DNA of 36,282 nucleotides from Candidatus Woesearchaeota archaeon. GTDB taxonomy: Archaea > Nanobdellota > Nanobdellia > SCGC-AAA011-G17 > JACPIM01. The translations under genes and the position numbers were made by a program. The stretch is from NCBI GenBank assembly GCA_016188045.1, contig JACPIM010000020.1, forward strand, positions 1-36,282, given 5' to 3'. Within the stretch, counting starts at the first letter, position 1; every line of letters starts with the position of its first letter. The notes under the pieces were generated by a model that searched no databases, had not been told where the DNA came from, and saw nothing but the letters and a program-made list of their open reading frames with translations. This document shows positions 7,541 through 15,433 of this stretch, in pieces.

Positions 7541-8512
7541 ATGGAAAATGACGAAAATCAAAAAAAACCAGGCATTTTAAGCAAAATTAAGTTCTGGCAG
7601 ATTTCCAGCGTGGTTTTGTTAATATTATTTATAGTTTCTTTAATGGCTAACTTCTCAGGAAGTGGCTTAAGTGGTGCAATAAGCAAAGATGATGCACAAA
7701 ATAAAGTTCAGCAATATGCAAATATTGTAACTGGCGGAGCAGTAGTTGAAGTAGGCAGTGTTTTAGAAGATGAAGAATCTGGTTTGTATAAAGTTCCTTT
7801 AACGGTAAGAGGACAAACAATGAATGGTTATGTAACAAAAGATGGAAATTTGTTTTTTCCAGCCGCAGTTAATTTAGCTGATTTTTTTAATCAAGTAGAT
7901 TCCTTGGGAGATCAAGGAACACAAATAACTAACGAACCAACAGCTCCAATAGAAGCCAGTGTTGATGACGATCCTGTTTTAGGCAAGGAAGATGCTCCTG
8001 TAACTATAGTTGAATTTTCAGATTTCCAATGTCCTTTCTGTGGCAGATTTGAAAAAGATACTTTTCCTAAGTTAAAAGAAGAATACATTGATACAGGAAA
8101 AGTTAAATTAGTATTTAGGGATTTTCCATTAACCAATATACATCCTTACGCGCAAAAAGCAGCAGAAGCTTCTGAATGTGCAGATGAACAAGGCAAATTC
8201 TGGAAATATCATGATAAATTATTTGAAAATCAAGATGCTTTGACTGTTGATGACTTGAAAAAATATGCTGATGACTTAAACTTGAACAACAATAAGTTTG
8301 AAAAATGTTTAGATTCAGATTCAATGAAAGAAGAAGTTCAGAAAGACACTGACGATGGAATTAATTATGGTGTTGCTGGAACTCCTGCATTTTTCATTAA
8401 TGGTATATTATTAGAAGGAGCCCAGCCATTTGAGAACTTCAAGCAAATCATTGATGATGAATTAGCTAAAACAGAAACAAAGGAGGACTCAAATAAAACT
8501 GATACTCAATAA
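7541..8512 (+). CDS. Membrane-anchored DsbA-like thiol oxidoreductase
   Basis: The 323-residue product has a basic cytoplasmic N-terminus, one membrane anchor (about 19-37), a small extra domain (about 45-120), a linker, and a DsbA/thioredoxin domain (about 143-311). The active site is C164-P-F-C167 in FSDFQCPFCGRF, and the cis-proline is P282 in GTPAFFING, with a helical insertion between. It should act outside the membrane, introducing or shuffling disulfides, with VKOR as the likely reoxidant. The open frame reaches upstream to 7403, but that part overlaps the divergent gene and its promoter. ATG 7541 begins a normal N-in anchor. It is followed 19 nt later by the thioredoxin-like gene. Confidence 0.88.
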   Translation: MENDENQKKPGILSKIKFWQISSVVLLILFIVSLMANFSGSGLSGAISKDDAQNKVQQYANIVTGGAVVEVGSVLEDEESGLYKVPLTVRGQTMNGYVTKDGNLFFPAAVNLADFFNQVDSLGDQGTQITNEPTAPIEASVDDDPVLGKEDAPVTIVEFSDFQCPFCGRFEKDTFPKLKEEYIDTGKVKLVFRDFPLTNIHPYAQKAAEASECADEQGKFWKYHDKLFENQDALTVDDLKKYADDLNLNNNKFEKCLDSDSMKEEVQKDTDDGINYGVAGTPAFFINGILLEGAQPFENFKQIIDDELAKTETKEDSNKTDTQ

Positions 8513-8531
8513 GTATCATTTTTTCTTTAAT

Positions 8532-8909
8532 ATGAAAAAATCAATCTGGATTATGATAATCATTTTAGCTTTAGGTATTTTTGGTTATTATGGAATAACT
8601 GCTTTCGTTATAAAAGGAAATACTTTAAGCAGTGAATTTGGACAATGTTTAGTTGATAATGGAGCAGTATTTTATGGTGCCGAATGGTGTACTCACTGCC
8701 AAAGCCAAAAAGAACTGCTAGGAAGAAATGTAGTTAAAGTATTATATGACAATAATGCTTATATTGAATGTCCTGAAAATAAAAAATTATGTGATTCTAA
8801 AGAAATAACCGGTTACCCAACTTGGATAATAAACGGGACTAAATACGAAGGAGTTCAAAGTATAGAACTGTTATCAAGTATAACCAGTTGTGAACTATCT
8901 TACGAGTAG
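8532..8909 (+). CDS. Membrane-anchored thioredoxin-like protein, VKOR-partner type
   Basis: One N-terminal membrane helix (about 4-26) is followed by a short thioredoxin-like domain with active site W52-C53-T-H-C56 and cis-proline P96 in GYPTWIING. The features AEWCTHCQSQKELLG, YIECPEN, LCDSKEITGYPTW and a final SSITSC match the thioredoxin domain fused to VKOR in cyanobacteria and plants. This suggests that the fusion has been split here, with VKOR at 5613. Four extra cysteines (C39, C80, C87, C120) are conserved features of that domain type. It is likely co-transcribed with the DsbA-like gene. Confidence 0.85.
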   Translation: MKKSIWIMIIILALGIFGYYGITAFVIKGNTLSSEFGQCLVDNGAVFYGAEWCTHCQSQKELLGRNVVKVLYDNNAYIECPENKKLCDSKEITGYPTWIINGTKYEGVQSIELLSSITSCELSYE

Positions 8910-8970
8910 AGTATTCTATTTGTTATTTTAAAGTTAATATATCTTTAAATATTAGTTATCTTCTAATCTG

Positions 8971-9026
8971 TAAGAGGTGATAGAAGGGGTGATAGGGCCC
9001 TATTTATTCAATAATATAGTAAAAAG
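8971..9026 (+). promoter_or_regulatory. G-rich 5' leader with direct repeat and palindrome
   Basis: A TATA-like CTTTAAATATT at about 8943-8953 predicts a transcript start near 8975, leaving a leader of about 55 nt before ATG 9027. It contains GGTGATAG twice with a 12-nt period (8976-8983 and 8988-8995) and the perfect 12-bp palindrome ATAGGGCCCTAT (8992-9003). This is unusually GC-rich for the window. It might be an operator or an RNA structure; I recognise no known riboswitch. Confidence 0.35.
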
Positions 9027-9683
9027 ATGTTTGATGCTTTTAAAAAGAAATATTTGTATTTTCCCGGCTGTTTAAGTAATTATGTTCTTCCAGAAATTGT
9101 AGAAAACTACAGGAAAATATTTTTTAAACTAAAGATACAAACATATAATTTAAGTTCTTTGAATTGTTGTGGTGCCATAGCTTATAATAATGGTTACAGC
9201 AAAGATTTTGAAGAAATAAGAAGTAAAAATTTAGCTTTTTTTAATCAAAATAATGTAAAAAACATAGTTACTAATGATACGAGCTGTCTAAAAACCTTAA
9301 CTCAGCTTTACAGTATTTCAACTATTCATGTCACTCAATTAATAGCAAAATATATAAGAAAACTTCCTGTTAAATTTGATGAAAAGATTAATTATTATGA
9401 TAGTGTTAGTTTAAATGTCTATGAAGAGCCAAGAAGGATTTTAGAAGCTTTAGGCTTTGAAATTAAAGAATTAAAAAGAAACAAGCAAAACTCTATTATT
9501 TGTGGCGCTGAAGGAGGATTAATACATAACCTCCCATCTTTAGCAAACAAAATCAGCAAAGAAGTTTTTGATATGTGCACTGAAAAAAAATTAATAGTTT
9601 CAGATCCCTTAGCTTATTATCACTTAAAAAATAATGCTCCTAGAAATATACAAGTTATAGAAATGAGTGAGGTAATAATATGA
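9027..9683 (+). CDS. CCG-domain (GlcF/HdrB-like) protein with half its cysteines lost
   Basis: This resembles the two-repeat Cys-rich (CCG) domain that binds Fe-S clusters in GlcF, LutA and HdrB/D. The first repeat keeps its ligands: C15 (YFPGCLSNY), C47-C48 (LNCCGA) and C87 (NDTSCLK). In the second repeat the usual HDPCHLGR-type motif is replaced around residues 123-131 (YYDSVSLNVYEEPRRIL). The second CCG has become ICG (C159). The domain fold therefore seems kept while the second metal site is degraded. It overlaps the FAD protein gene by 4 nt, so it is probably a subunit of one complex. The biochemical role is uncertain. Confidence 0.7.
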   Translation: MFDAFKKKYLYFPGCLSNYVLPEIVENYRKIFFKLKIQTYNLSSLNCCGAIAYNNGYSKDFEEIRSKNLAFFNQNNVKNIVTNDTSCLKTLTQLYSISTIHVTQLIAKYIRKLPVKFDEKINYYDSVSLNVYEEPRRILEALGFEIKELKRNKQNSIICGAEGGLIHNLPSLANKISKEVFDMCTEKKLIVSDPLAYYHLKNNAPRNIQVIEMSEVII

Positions 9684-10828
9684 GCATTACGTGGTTTGAA
9701 AACCTAGTTGGAAAAGAAAATGTTTCAGACGAAATAGTTGACAGAGAAGTTTATAGTACTGACGCTAGTCAAATTAAAGGAAAATGCGACAAAGTAGTAT
9801 GGGCTACAGAAGTAAAGCACTTGCATCAAATTGTTTTATACGCAAAAAGAAATAAGTTAGATCTTATTCCAAGAGGAGCTGGAACTAATTTAGTTGGTTC
9901 TTGTGTTCCAGACAATTCTGTTGTTATTGACTTTAGTAAGATGAATAAGATAATAGCTTTGACTAGTAATTATGTTGTTGTTGAACCCGGAGTTATTTTA
10001 GACGACCTAAACTCTGTTTTAAGGGATAAGTTTTTTCCAATACAACCAGAAGACAGTTCTACTTGCACTATTGGTGGCATGATAGGAATTAATTCTTCTG
10101 GTTTTTATGAGAAAAAATATGGAAGAATGAAAGATTGGGTTTTGGAAGTTGAGATGATTGATGGAAACGGAAGATTAAAAACTTACGATAGCAAAGTAGT
10201 GGGAAAAGAAGGCATTTTAGGATTAATTACAAACATTAAACTGAAAATCACTGATAAGATAGATGAAAGAAGTATGAATGTTTTCAAATATGATAAGTTA
10301 AATGACGTTCTAAGTAAAGTTAACGAACTAAAAAGCAATCAAGAAGTTATTGCCATTGAATTTATTAACCTAGATGCTGCAAAATTAGCAGGTTTAGAAG
10401 AAAGGTATTATTTAATAGTTGAGTATCACGGTTTTGAAGGCGGAGTTAGAGATTTAAATGAGATGGGCAGGTTATGGCATATAAGAAAGAAGATTTTTCA
10501 TAAATTAGCCAGTAACAGCTATGTTTATTTGGAAGACCCTTTAATACCTCAAGAGAATTTAGCTGAATTTTTATATTATCTAGAAACCAAAAATATTCCA
10601 TGCTACGGACCAATTGGAATTAATGTTTTATATCCATGTTTTTCAAATAGAGAAGAAATAAAAGAGCTTTACGATACGATTTTAAGGCTAAGAGGAGTAA
10701 TAGGAAGCAGACAGGGAATCGGATTGTTGAAGAAAAACTATTTGAATGAAGTCATGAAAGAAGAATTAAGAAATTTAAAAGAACAAATGGATCCAATGCA
10801 TATAATGAATAAAGGAAAAGTGATTTAA
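9680..10828 (+). CDS. FAD-binding oxidoreductase, GlcD/lactate dehydrogenase-like
   Basis: The N-terminal FAD (PCMH-type) domain is well conserved. It has the pyrophosphate loop PRGAGTNLVGSCVP (64-77), VVVEPGVILDDL (99-110) and CTIGGMIGINSSG (129-141). The C-terminal half has EDPLIPQENL (285-294) and the final DPMHIMNKGK. At 382 residues it is shorter than typical GlcD proteins of about 460. The GHxGDGNxH motif expected around 310-318 reads GPIGINVLY, and the HGIG motif reads QGIG (345-348). The histidines that bind metal or substrate in relatives are therefore missing. It probably binds FAD but may not oxidise a 2-hydroxy acid. It is the middle gene of a three-gene operon. Confidence 0.75.
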   Translation: MSITWFENLVGKENVSDEIVDREVYSTDASQIKGKCDKVVWATEVKHLHQIVLYAKRNKLDLIPRGAGTNLVGSCVPDNSVVIDFSKMNKIIALTSNYVVVEPGVILDDLNSVLRDKFFPIQPEDSSTCTIGGMIGINSSGFYEKKYGRMKDWVLEVEMIDGNGRLKTYDSKVVGKEGILGLITNIKLKITDKIDERSMNVFKYDKLNDVLSKVNELKSNQEVIAIEFINLDAAKLAGLEERYYLIVEYHGFEGGVRDLNEMGRLWHIRKKIFHKLASNSYVYLEDPLIPQENLAEFLYYLETKNIPCYGPIGINVLYPCFSNREEIKELYDTILRLRGVIGSRQGIGLLKKNYLNEVMKEELRNLKEQMDPMHIMNKGKVI

Positions 10829-10829
10829 A

Positions 10830-11171
10830 ATGGCAGGTGTTGATAAATGTATATTATGCGGAAAATGCAGGGCAGATAGTGCTTTATTAAGAGTTACTGG
10901 AAAAGAAATGTTAACTGCCAGAGGGAAAGCTTTGTTGATAATGAAAGGTATTCTAGATAAAGTGTTTTATATTGATCCTTTAAATGACGTTACTGTTAGA
11001 AGTTGCCCTACAAATGTTGAAATTTCAGAAGAAGTAAGAAAACAACGTGAGAGATTAGTTGAAAACGGAATTGAAACTAAAGCAAATAGAAGAATGATTG
11101 ATAACATAAGGGAATTTGGAAATCCTTACGGTAGTTTAGAGAAGAAAGATATTAAGGAAGTTTATAGTTAA
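10830..11171 (+). CDS. Small ferredoxin-like Fe-S protein with a single cluster site
   Basis: The 113-residue protein resembles the N-terminal ferredoxin part of GlcF (AGKEMLTARGK-type segment at 23-33). A usual 8Fe domain has two CxxCxxCxxxCP motifs. Here only C7, C10, C13 and C59 (RSCPTNVEI) exist. In 8Fe ferredoxins the first three cysteines of motif I and the last cysteine of motif II bind one and the same cluster. The survivors are therefore exactly one complete [4Fe-4S] ligand set, and the second cluster is lost. It starts 1 nt after the FAD gene stop. A role as electron carrier to or from the FAD subunit is inferred. Confidence 0.7.
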   Translation: MAGVDKCILCGKCRADSALLRVTGKEMLTARGKALLIMKGILDKVFYIDPLNDVTVRSCPTNVEISEEVRKQRERLVENGIETKANRRMIDNIREFGNPYGSLEKKDIKEVYS

Positions 11172-11222
11172 TAAATAGTAAAGAAACGTTAATTATTTAA
11201 ATGTACTCATGTTATTAATTTT

Positions 11223-11465
11223 ATGGCAACAATAACAGTATCAGAGGAAAAATTTAATAGGGTGTTATCTTACGTGGAGACTTTGATAGAGGATGTTGCA
11301 TCCATTTTTGATCAAGATGAGATAGCAAAAAGAAGATTACATGAAATAAAATTAAATCCTTCAACAGGCAAATCAGAAAAAGAATTAGATACTTATCTAA
11401 AAAAGAGGAGTAAAAATTTAATGATTGGGAGATTAAGGAACACCAAGATTTTTTTAAAGATCTAG
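11223..11465 (+). CDS. RelB-like antitoxin with out-of-frame tail
   Basis: Up to about residue 62 the 80-residue product looks like an archaeal RelB-type antitoxin (a dimerisation helix, then ...GKSEKELDTYLKKR). Such proteins usually end soon after this point, overlapping the toxin start. Here the frame runs on through the first codons of the toxin region and gives an unrelated tail (RLRNTKIFLKI). A TATA-like TTATTTAAATG at about 11191-11201 suits a leaderless ATG 11223. It may still be expressed without a working toxin. Confidence 0.6.
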   Translation: MATITVSEEKFNRVLSYVETLIEDVASIFDQDEIAKRRLHEIKLNPSTGKSEKELDTYLKKRSKNLMIGRLRNTKIFLKI

Positions 11466-11708
11466 ATAGATTAAGTTTAAAAGATTTAAATATTTTTTAC
11501 AAGAAAAAGGAAAAAATAAAAGAAAATCCTGAAAGAGAAAAACACCTTAGTGGTGGAGAGAATTGCTATTGTGAACCAATAACGAAAAATATACGTTTGA
11601 TTTATTTTATTGAAGGAAAAACCATTTGGTTATTAATCAATTGGTAAACATAAAGAAGCTTTTAAAGAATATCTAAAAAGATTATATTCTCTTAGACTTA
11701 AGAAATAG
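11414..11708 (+). pseudogene. RelE-like toxin, broken by two frame disruptions
   Basis: Between 11423 and 11647 one frame reads like a RelE toxin (DWEIKEHQDFFKDLDRL near the start, IRLIYFIEGKTIWLL near the end). It has no in-frame start codon: the only suitable ATG (11421) is out of frame. Near the 3' end the frame stops at 11645-11647. The natural C-terminus (IGKHKEAFKEYLKRLYSL, then RLKK) continues in another frame from about 11640 to the stop at 11706-11708. At least two single-base-scale changes are needed to restore it. It is either a dead toxin or an assembly error. It follows the antitoxin gene directly, as in relBE operons. Confidence 0.7.
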
Positions 11709-11801
11709 AGAAAAAAGAACATAAAAAGTTTATAGTTAAGCTTATATAATATAGCCTGCTTTATTTTTATTAAATATTATATTTAAAAAGAGGTGGCTTT
11801 G

Positions 11802-14063
11802 ATGAAAATTAAATTCATTTTAATTTCTGCTATTCTGTTAATTCTTGTTTTGCTCTTTGTTAATTTTTTTATATTAGATTATTCTAAGGTAAAAATTACG
11901 GGTAAAGCTACCGGTCCATGTATCGTTGATAATGTTTGTGATGCTAGCATAGGTGAAGATAGTGTTAATTGTCCTGAGGATTGTGGTACTGGCGGTACTG
12001 GTGGTGGTAGTGGTGGTGGATCTGTTGGTATTATTGAGGATATTCCTTTAGGTAAAGGTATTTCAAATTCAACAACTTTTGGATTTGATTGGAGTTTTGT
12101 TGATGTTGATATACCTATATTAAAAGATACGCAGATTAATTTTCAAAATAGAGTTTATGACATACATGAAGAATTAGTTTTATCTAAATATAGTCCTTCT
12201 TTAGAAACCAGTTTAACTAGTCAAGATGATGATTATGCTAGTAATGTTTTTTTAGAAACAATGAGTAAAGATATCCAATTTTATTATGTTTTTGATGATT
12301 TGATAAATGTTTCTAAAGCTACAACCAATGAACCACTTATAATAAATTTTTTAGGTAAAGATATTAAAATTATTTCTGTTGGTGATTCAACAAGAAATTT
12401 AGGTAATAAGTTTACTGCTCTAGTAGGTGGTGAATATTTTATGAATGTTGGCGAAAGTATAGATAGCAAGGGGAAAACTCTTGCTCTACAAAATGTTGGT
12501 GAAGGTGGATCTGTTTTGGTTAGTGTTGGTGGTGTACAAGGAAGTATTCCAGCTAAAACTGAATTAATTGTAAACGGGCTTGCGATCTATAATTTTGAAA
12601 CATATTATACAAATGAACTTTCAGAAAGATCTGCTGTTTTGTATGTTGGTGATGATGCTATTGCAACTTACCAAGATGGAGATGCCTTTATAGGTGAAAA
12701 TGAGAATGATCCTGATTGGGAATGGGTTATTCATGGTTTAGCTGAGTCTGCCACTACTACAGTAAATGTTATACAAGCAGAGTTTCCATCTTCATATCCT
12801 GCTGGTCCTGTTATTGGTATAAAAAATGCATTTACAAAAGATGATGATACAGATTTTCCTCCCGGTATTGGTAGTTGTTACAATTTACCTAATGATTATA
12901 TTTCAATTTGTTTGGATAGTTTAACTGTGCCAGATAATGATTATTTAGAAGTTACTACAAAATATAATCCTAGTGTAGATACTGCTAAGTCTGGTCATCC
13001 TGAAGGTAGAACTAGCGCAAAAGTGATTGAGATAACTGCTCCTGGAGAGAATAGATTTAACTTAGGAGGACATTTAACTTCTCAAATTTGGTTACAAGTA
13101 TTTACAAATGGAGAGATTGGAATATTTTATAAGGATCCTAACCAAAATCCATCAGTACAATTTTTTAATAATTTTGATTTTTCCTCAAAAACACCCATTG
13201 GGGATATAGAATTTATGGATACCTCTGGTAATAATGGTGTATTCTGGGGAGGATATTCAGGCTCATATTTTAATCTTTATGTAGAAATGACTGGCGATTC
13301 TTCTGTTGAACTTAAAACCGGAGAGGATAGTTTAGTTTCTAAATGGTTAATATCTGACGGGGAATTTCTGTCTCTAGGCAATATAATATCACTTGCAGAA
13401 CCAGATGAGCTTGTATGGAATACTCTTTATGAATCCTTTAGCTCTATCAATAACTTGGGAATTAAAAATGAAGATCATAGAACAAAATATGGCGTTATTA
13501 TAAAAAATCCTGCTTTAAATGGTGCCTCTGATCAAGTTATTTTATTAATTCCTAGTGATCAAGTTCAGGGAAATGTCAAAATTAAAGGCGCTACTTGTGT
13601 TGATTCTGATGGTGGGAAGAATTATTATACTAAGGGAACCTTATGTGCAGGAACTGATTGTAGTGAAGATTCTTGTGTTACTGATTTAGGAGTAAATTCA
13701 GGAGATTTGAGGGAATGGTCTTGTTTGAGTGATGGTAGTATAAGTATAGATTTATATGAGTGTGAATCAGAAGGAAAAATTTGCTCAAGTGGTGCTTGTG
13801 TTAGTCTAACTCCTTGCACGAATGGTTGTTCATTAAATAATATTTGTTTGCCTGTCGGTTATAGGAATTTAGCAGAACAAGGAGCATCTTATTGCAGTGG
13901 TGTATTATGGGCACCACAAAAAGCAAATAATGAAGCCTGCCAGAATAATTTCGAATGTTTGAGTAATTTTTGTAGTAATAATAAATGTGTTGATTTAGTT
14001 AGTGATATACAAAGTAATACTGGAATTTTGAATCAAATCTTAACTTTTTTACAAAGTAAATAA
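11802..14063 (+). CDS. Large secreted surface protein with Gly linker and C-terminal 8-Cys module
   Basis: The 753-residue protein begins with an N-terminal signal or anchor helix (about 4-26) and an ITGKATGPC junction. A CIVDNVCDASIGEDSVNCPEDC motif and a Gly/Ser-rich linker (about residues 59-76) follow. A long beta-rich, Asp/Asn/Thr-rich region makes up most of the chain. A second Cys-rich segment (about 610-668) leads into the 8-Cys module (C672-C729: CTNGC-x5-C-LPVG, YC, CQNNFEC-x4-C-x4-C). The open frame could begin at GTG 11793, but GAGGTGG lies at a proper distance before ATG 11802. A TATA-like CTTATATAAT is at 11741-11750. It is 3 nt from the next gene, so the two are co-expressed. 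It may be an S-layer-like or adhesive protein. Confidence 0.7.
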   Translation: MKIKFILISAILLILVLLFVNFFILDYSKVKITGKATGPCIVDNVCDASIGEDSVNCPEDCGTGGTGGGSGGGSVGIIEDIPLGKGISNSTTFGFDWSFVDVDIPILKDTQINFQNRVYDIHEELVLSKYSPSLETSLTSQDDDYASNVFLETMSKDIQFYYVFDDLINVSKATTNEPLIINFLGKDIKIISVGDSTRNLGNKFTALVGGEYFMNVGESIDSKGKTLALQNVGEGGSVLVSVGGVQGSIPAKTELIVNGLAIYNFETYYTNELSERSAVLYVGDDAIATYQDGDAFIGENENDPDWEWVIHGLAESATTTVNVIQAEFPSSYPAGPVIGIKNAFTKDDDTDFPPGIGSCYNLPNDYISICLDSLTVPDNDYLEVTTKYNPSVDTAKSGHPEGRTSAKVIEITAPGENRFNLGGHLTSQIWLQVFTNGEIGIFYKDPNQNPSVQFFNNFDFSSKTPIGDIEFMDTSGNNGVFWGGYSGSYFNLYVEMTGDSSVELKTGEDSLVSKWLISDGEFLSLGNIISLAEPDELVWNTLYESFSSINNLGIKNEDHRTKYGVIIKNPALNGASDQVILLIPSDQVQGNVKIKGATCVDSDGGKNYYTKGTLCAGTDCSEDSCVTDLGVNSGDLREWSCLSDGSISIDLYECESEGKICSSGACVSLTPCTNGCSLNNICLPVGYRNLAEQGASYCSGVLWAPQKANNEACQNNFECLSNFCSNNKCVDLVSDIQSNTGILNQILTFLQSK

Positions 14064-14066
14064 ACT

Positions 14067-15356
14067 ATGAACAAAATTATTTTTATTTTATTATTTTTAG
14101 TATCTTTTTTAGTATTAAGCAATTATGTTAGTGCTCAATGTAATGGTTGCCTATCAAATTCACAGTGTTTTCCTATAGGTTCAGTATCAAGTCAAACTTA
14201 CTGTGACATTAATAACAATTTCTTAAATCAAAAAAGTTTAGATTCTAGTTGCCAAAATGATTTTGAGTGTTTAAATAGTAAGTGTAGCAATGGCAAATGT
14301 ATTGATTTAGGAATTATATTTGATCAAAATGAAGAAAAAACATCCCAAATACAAAATTTAATAGGATTTAATGTACAGGAAACTAGTCCTCCAACAGGAG
14401 GTCCTGGTGATGGTGGCGGTTCAAGTTCTGGTGGGTTAAGAACGGTAAGATCTTTTTCTAATATAAAAGCAGATACATTAACAAGTGCTTCTTCTACAAC
14501 AGATCCTGTTGATAATGTTATTTTCAAATTAAAAAATAATCAAAGAGATGTTAGTGTTAAAATAAATCAATTATCCGCTTTGCCTGGCACAGTAAGTAAA
14601 CCTGTTGGTATAATCTATAAATCTTTTGAAATAAATATAAACCTAGATAATTCTATTTTTTCAGAATCGAAAATTAGATTTAAAGTTAACAAAAGATGGT
14701 TAGAGAACAATGGTTATGGCAAAGAGAGTATTATATTAAAGAAGCTAGTTAGTGGTTGGATAAATTTAGATACAAAATACCTAAGTCAAGATACTTTAAA
14801 CTACTTTTATGAAGCAGATACAAATGGGTTTTCAATATTTTCTATAGTTGCAGAAAAAACGACTTCTAAAGTAGTTAATCTATGTGGGAATGGGATAATG
14901 GATTCTAGTGAAAATTGTAAATCTTGCTCATCAGATGTTAGGTGCCAATCTGATGAAATATGTGATAACTCTGGAATATGTCAAAGAAAAACACAGCAAA
15001 TACAACAACCAGTCCAACAGATAGAACAACCGCCAATACAAGAAACAACACCAAAAATAAAAACTACAGATCTTTTATTAAAGAATTATATAACTGTTTT
15101 AATAGTTGGAATTTCAATCTTAGTTTTATTAATTATTGCTATTGTTATTTATCTAATGGCTACAAGAAAACCAAAATATAAAGAAGAACCTTGGGAAGAA
15201 GTGAGTGAAAATGAAAGAAGAAATTATGAAAGATTAAGAAATATTATAGAAGAAAACTTAAGCAAGGGATACAGCAGAGAACAGATAAAACAAGGGGCAT
15301 TAGATTCTGGCTGGGATGAAAGTTTAATAGACAAAGTTATGAGAAATATTAAATAA
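14067..15356 (+). CDS. Surface protein: 8-Cys module, PGF-pre-PGF domain, C-terminal TM
   Basis: The order of segments is: signal peptide (1-23, NYVSA/Q), 8-Cys module (C25-C78), a Gly/Ser linker (about 108-123), and a domain at about 140-265 that matches PGF-pre-PGF (IRFKVNKRWLENNGY, YFYEADTNGFSIFSIVAE). A Cys motif follows (CGNGIMDSSENCKSC, 273-287, to C305), then a Gln/Pro stalk, one membrane helix (about 341-364) and a cytoplasmic tail. The tail contains LSKGYSREQIKQGALDSGWD, a small helical motif common in such archaeal membrane proteins. It presumably anchors or assembles the partner encoded immediately upstream. Confidence 0.78.
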   Translation: MNKIIFILLFLVSFLVLSNYVSAQCNGCLSNSQCFPIGSVSSQTYCDINNNFLNQKSLDSSCQNDFECLNSKCSNGKCIDLGIIFDQNEEKTSQIQNLIGFNVQETSPPTGGPGDGGGSSSGGLRTVRSFSNIKADTLTSASSTTDPVDNVIFKLKNNQRDVSVKINQLSALPGTVSKPVGIIYKSFEININLDNSIFSESKIRFKVNKRWLENNGYGKESIILKKLVSGWINLDTKYLSQDTLNYFYEADTNGFSIFSIVAEKTTSKVVNLCGNGIMDSSENCKSCSSDVRCQSDEICDNSGICQRKTQQIQQPVQQIEQPPIQETTPKIKTTDLLLKNYITVLIVGISILVLLIIAIVIYLMATRKPKYKEEPWEEVSENERRNYERLRNIIEENLSKGYSREQIKQGALDSGWDESLIDKVMRNIK

Positions 15357-15433
15357 TTGGCCTAAATAGATTAAGTTAAATACGGACTACATACAAGGAA
15401 AGATTTATAAATAGTTTCCTCCTATATAATACT

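Noticed and set aside
8971..9000. C/D-box RNA suggested by GTGATAG repeats
   Set aside because: The repeats do not match the RTGATGA C box, and no CTGA D boxes at suitable spacing were seen.
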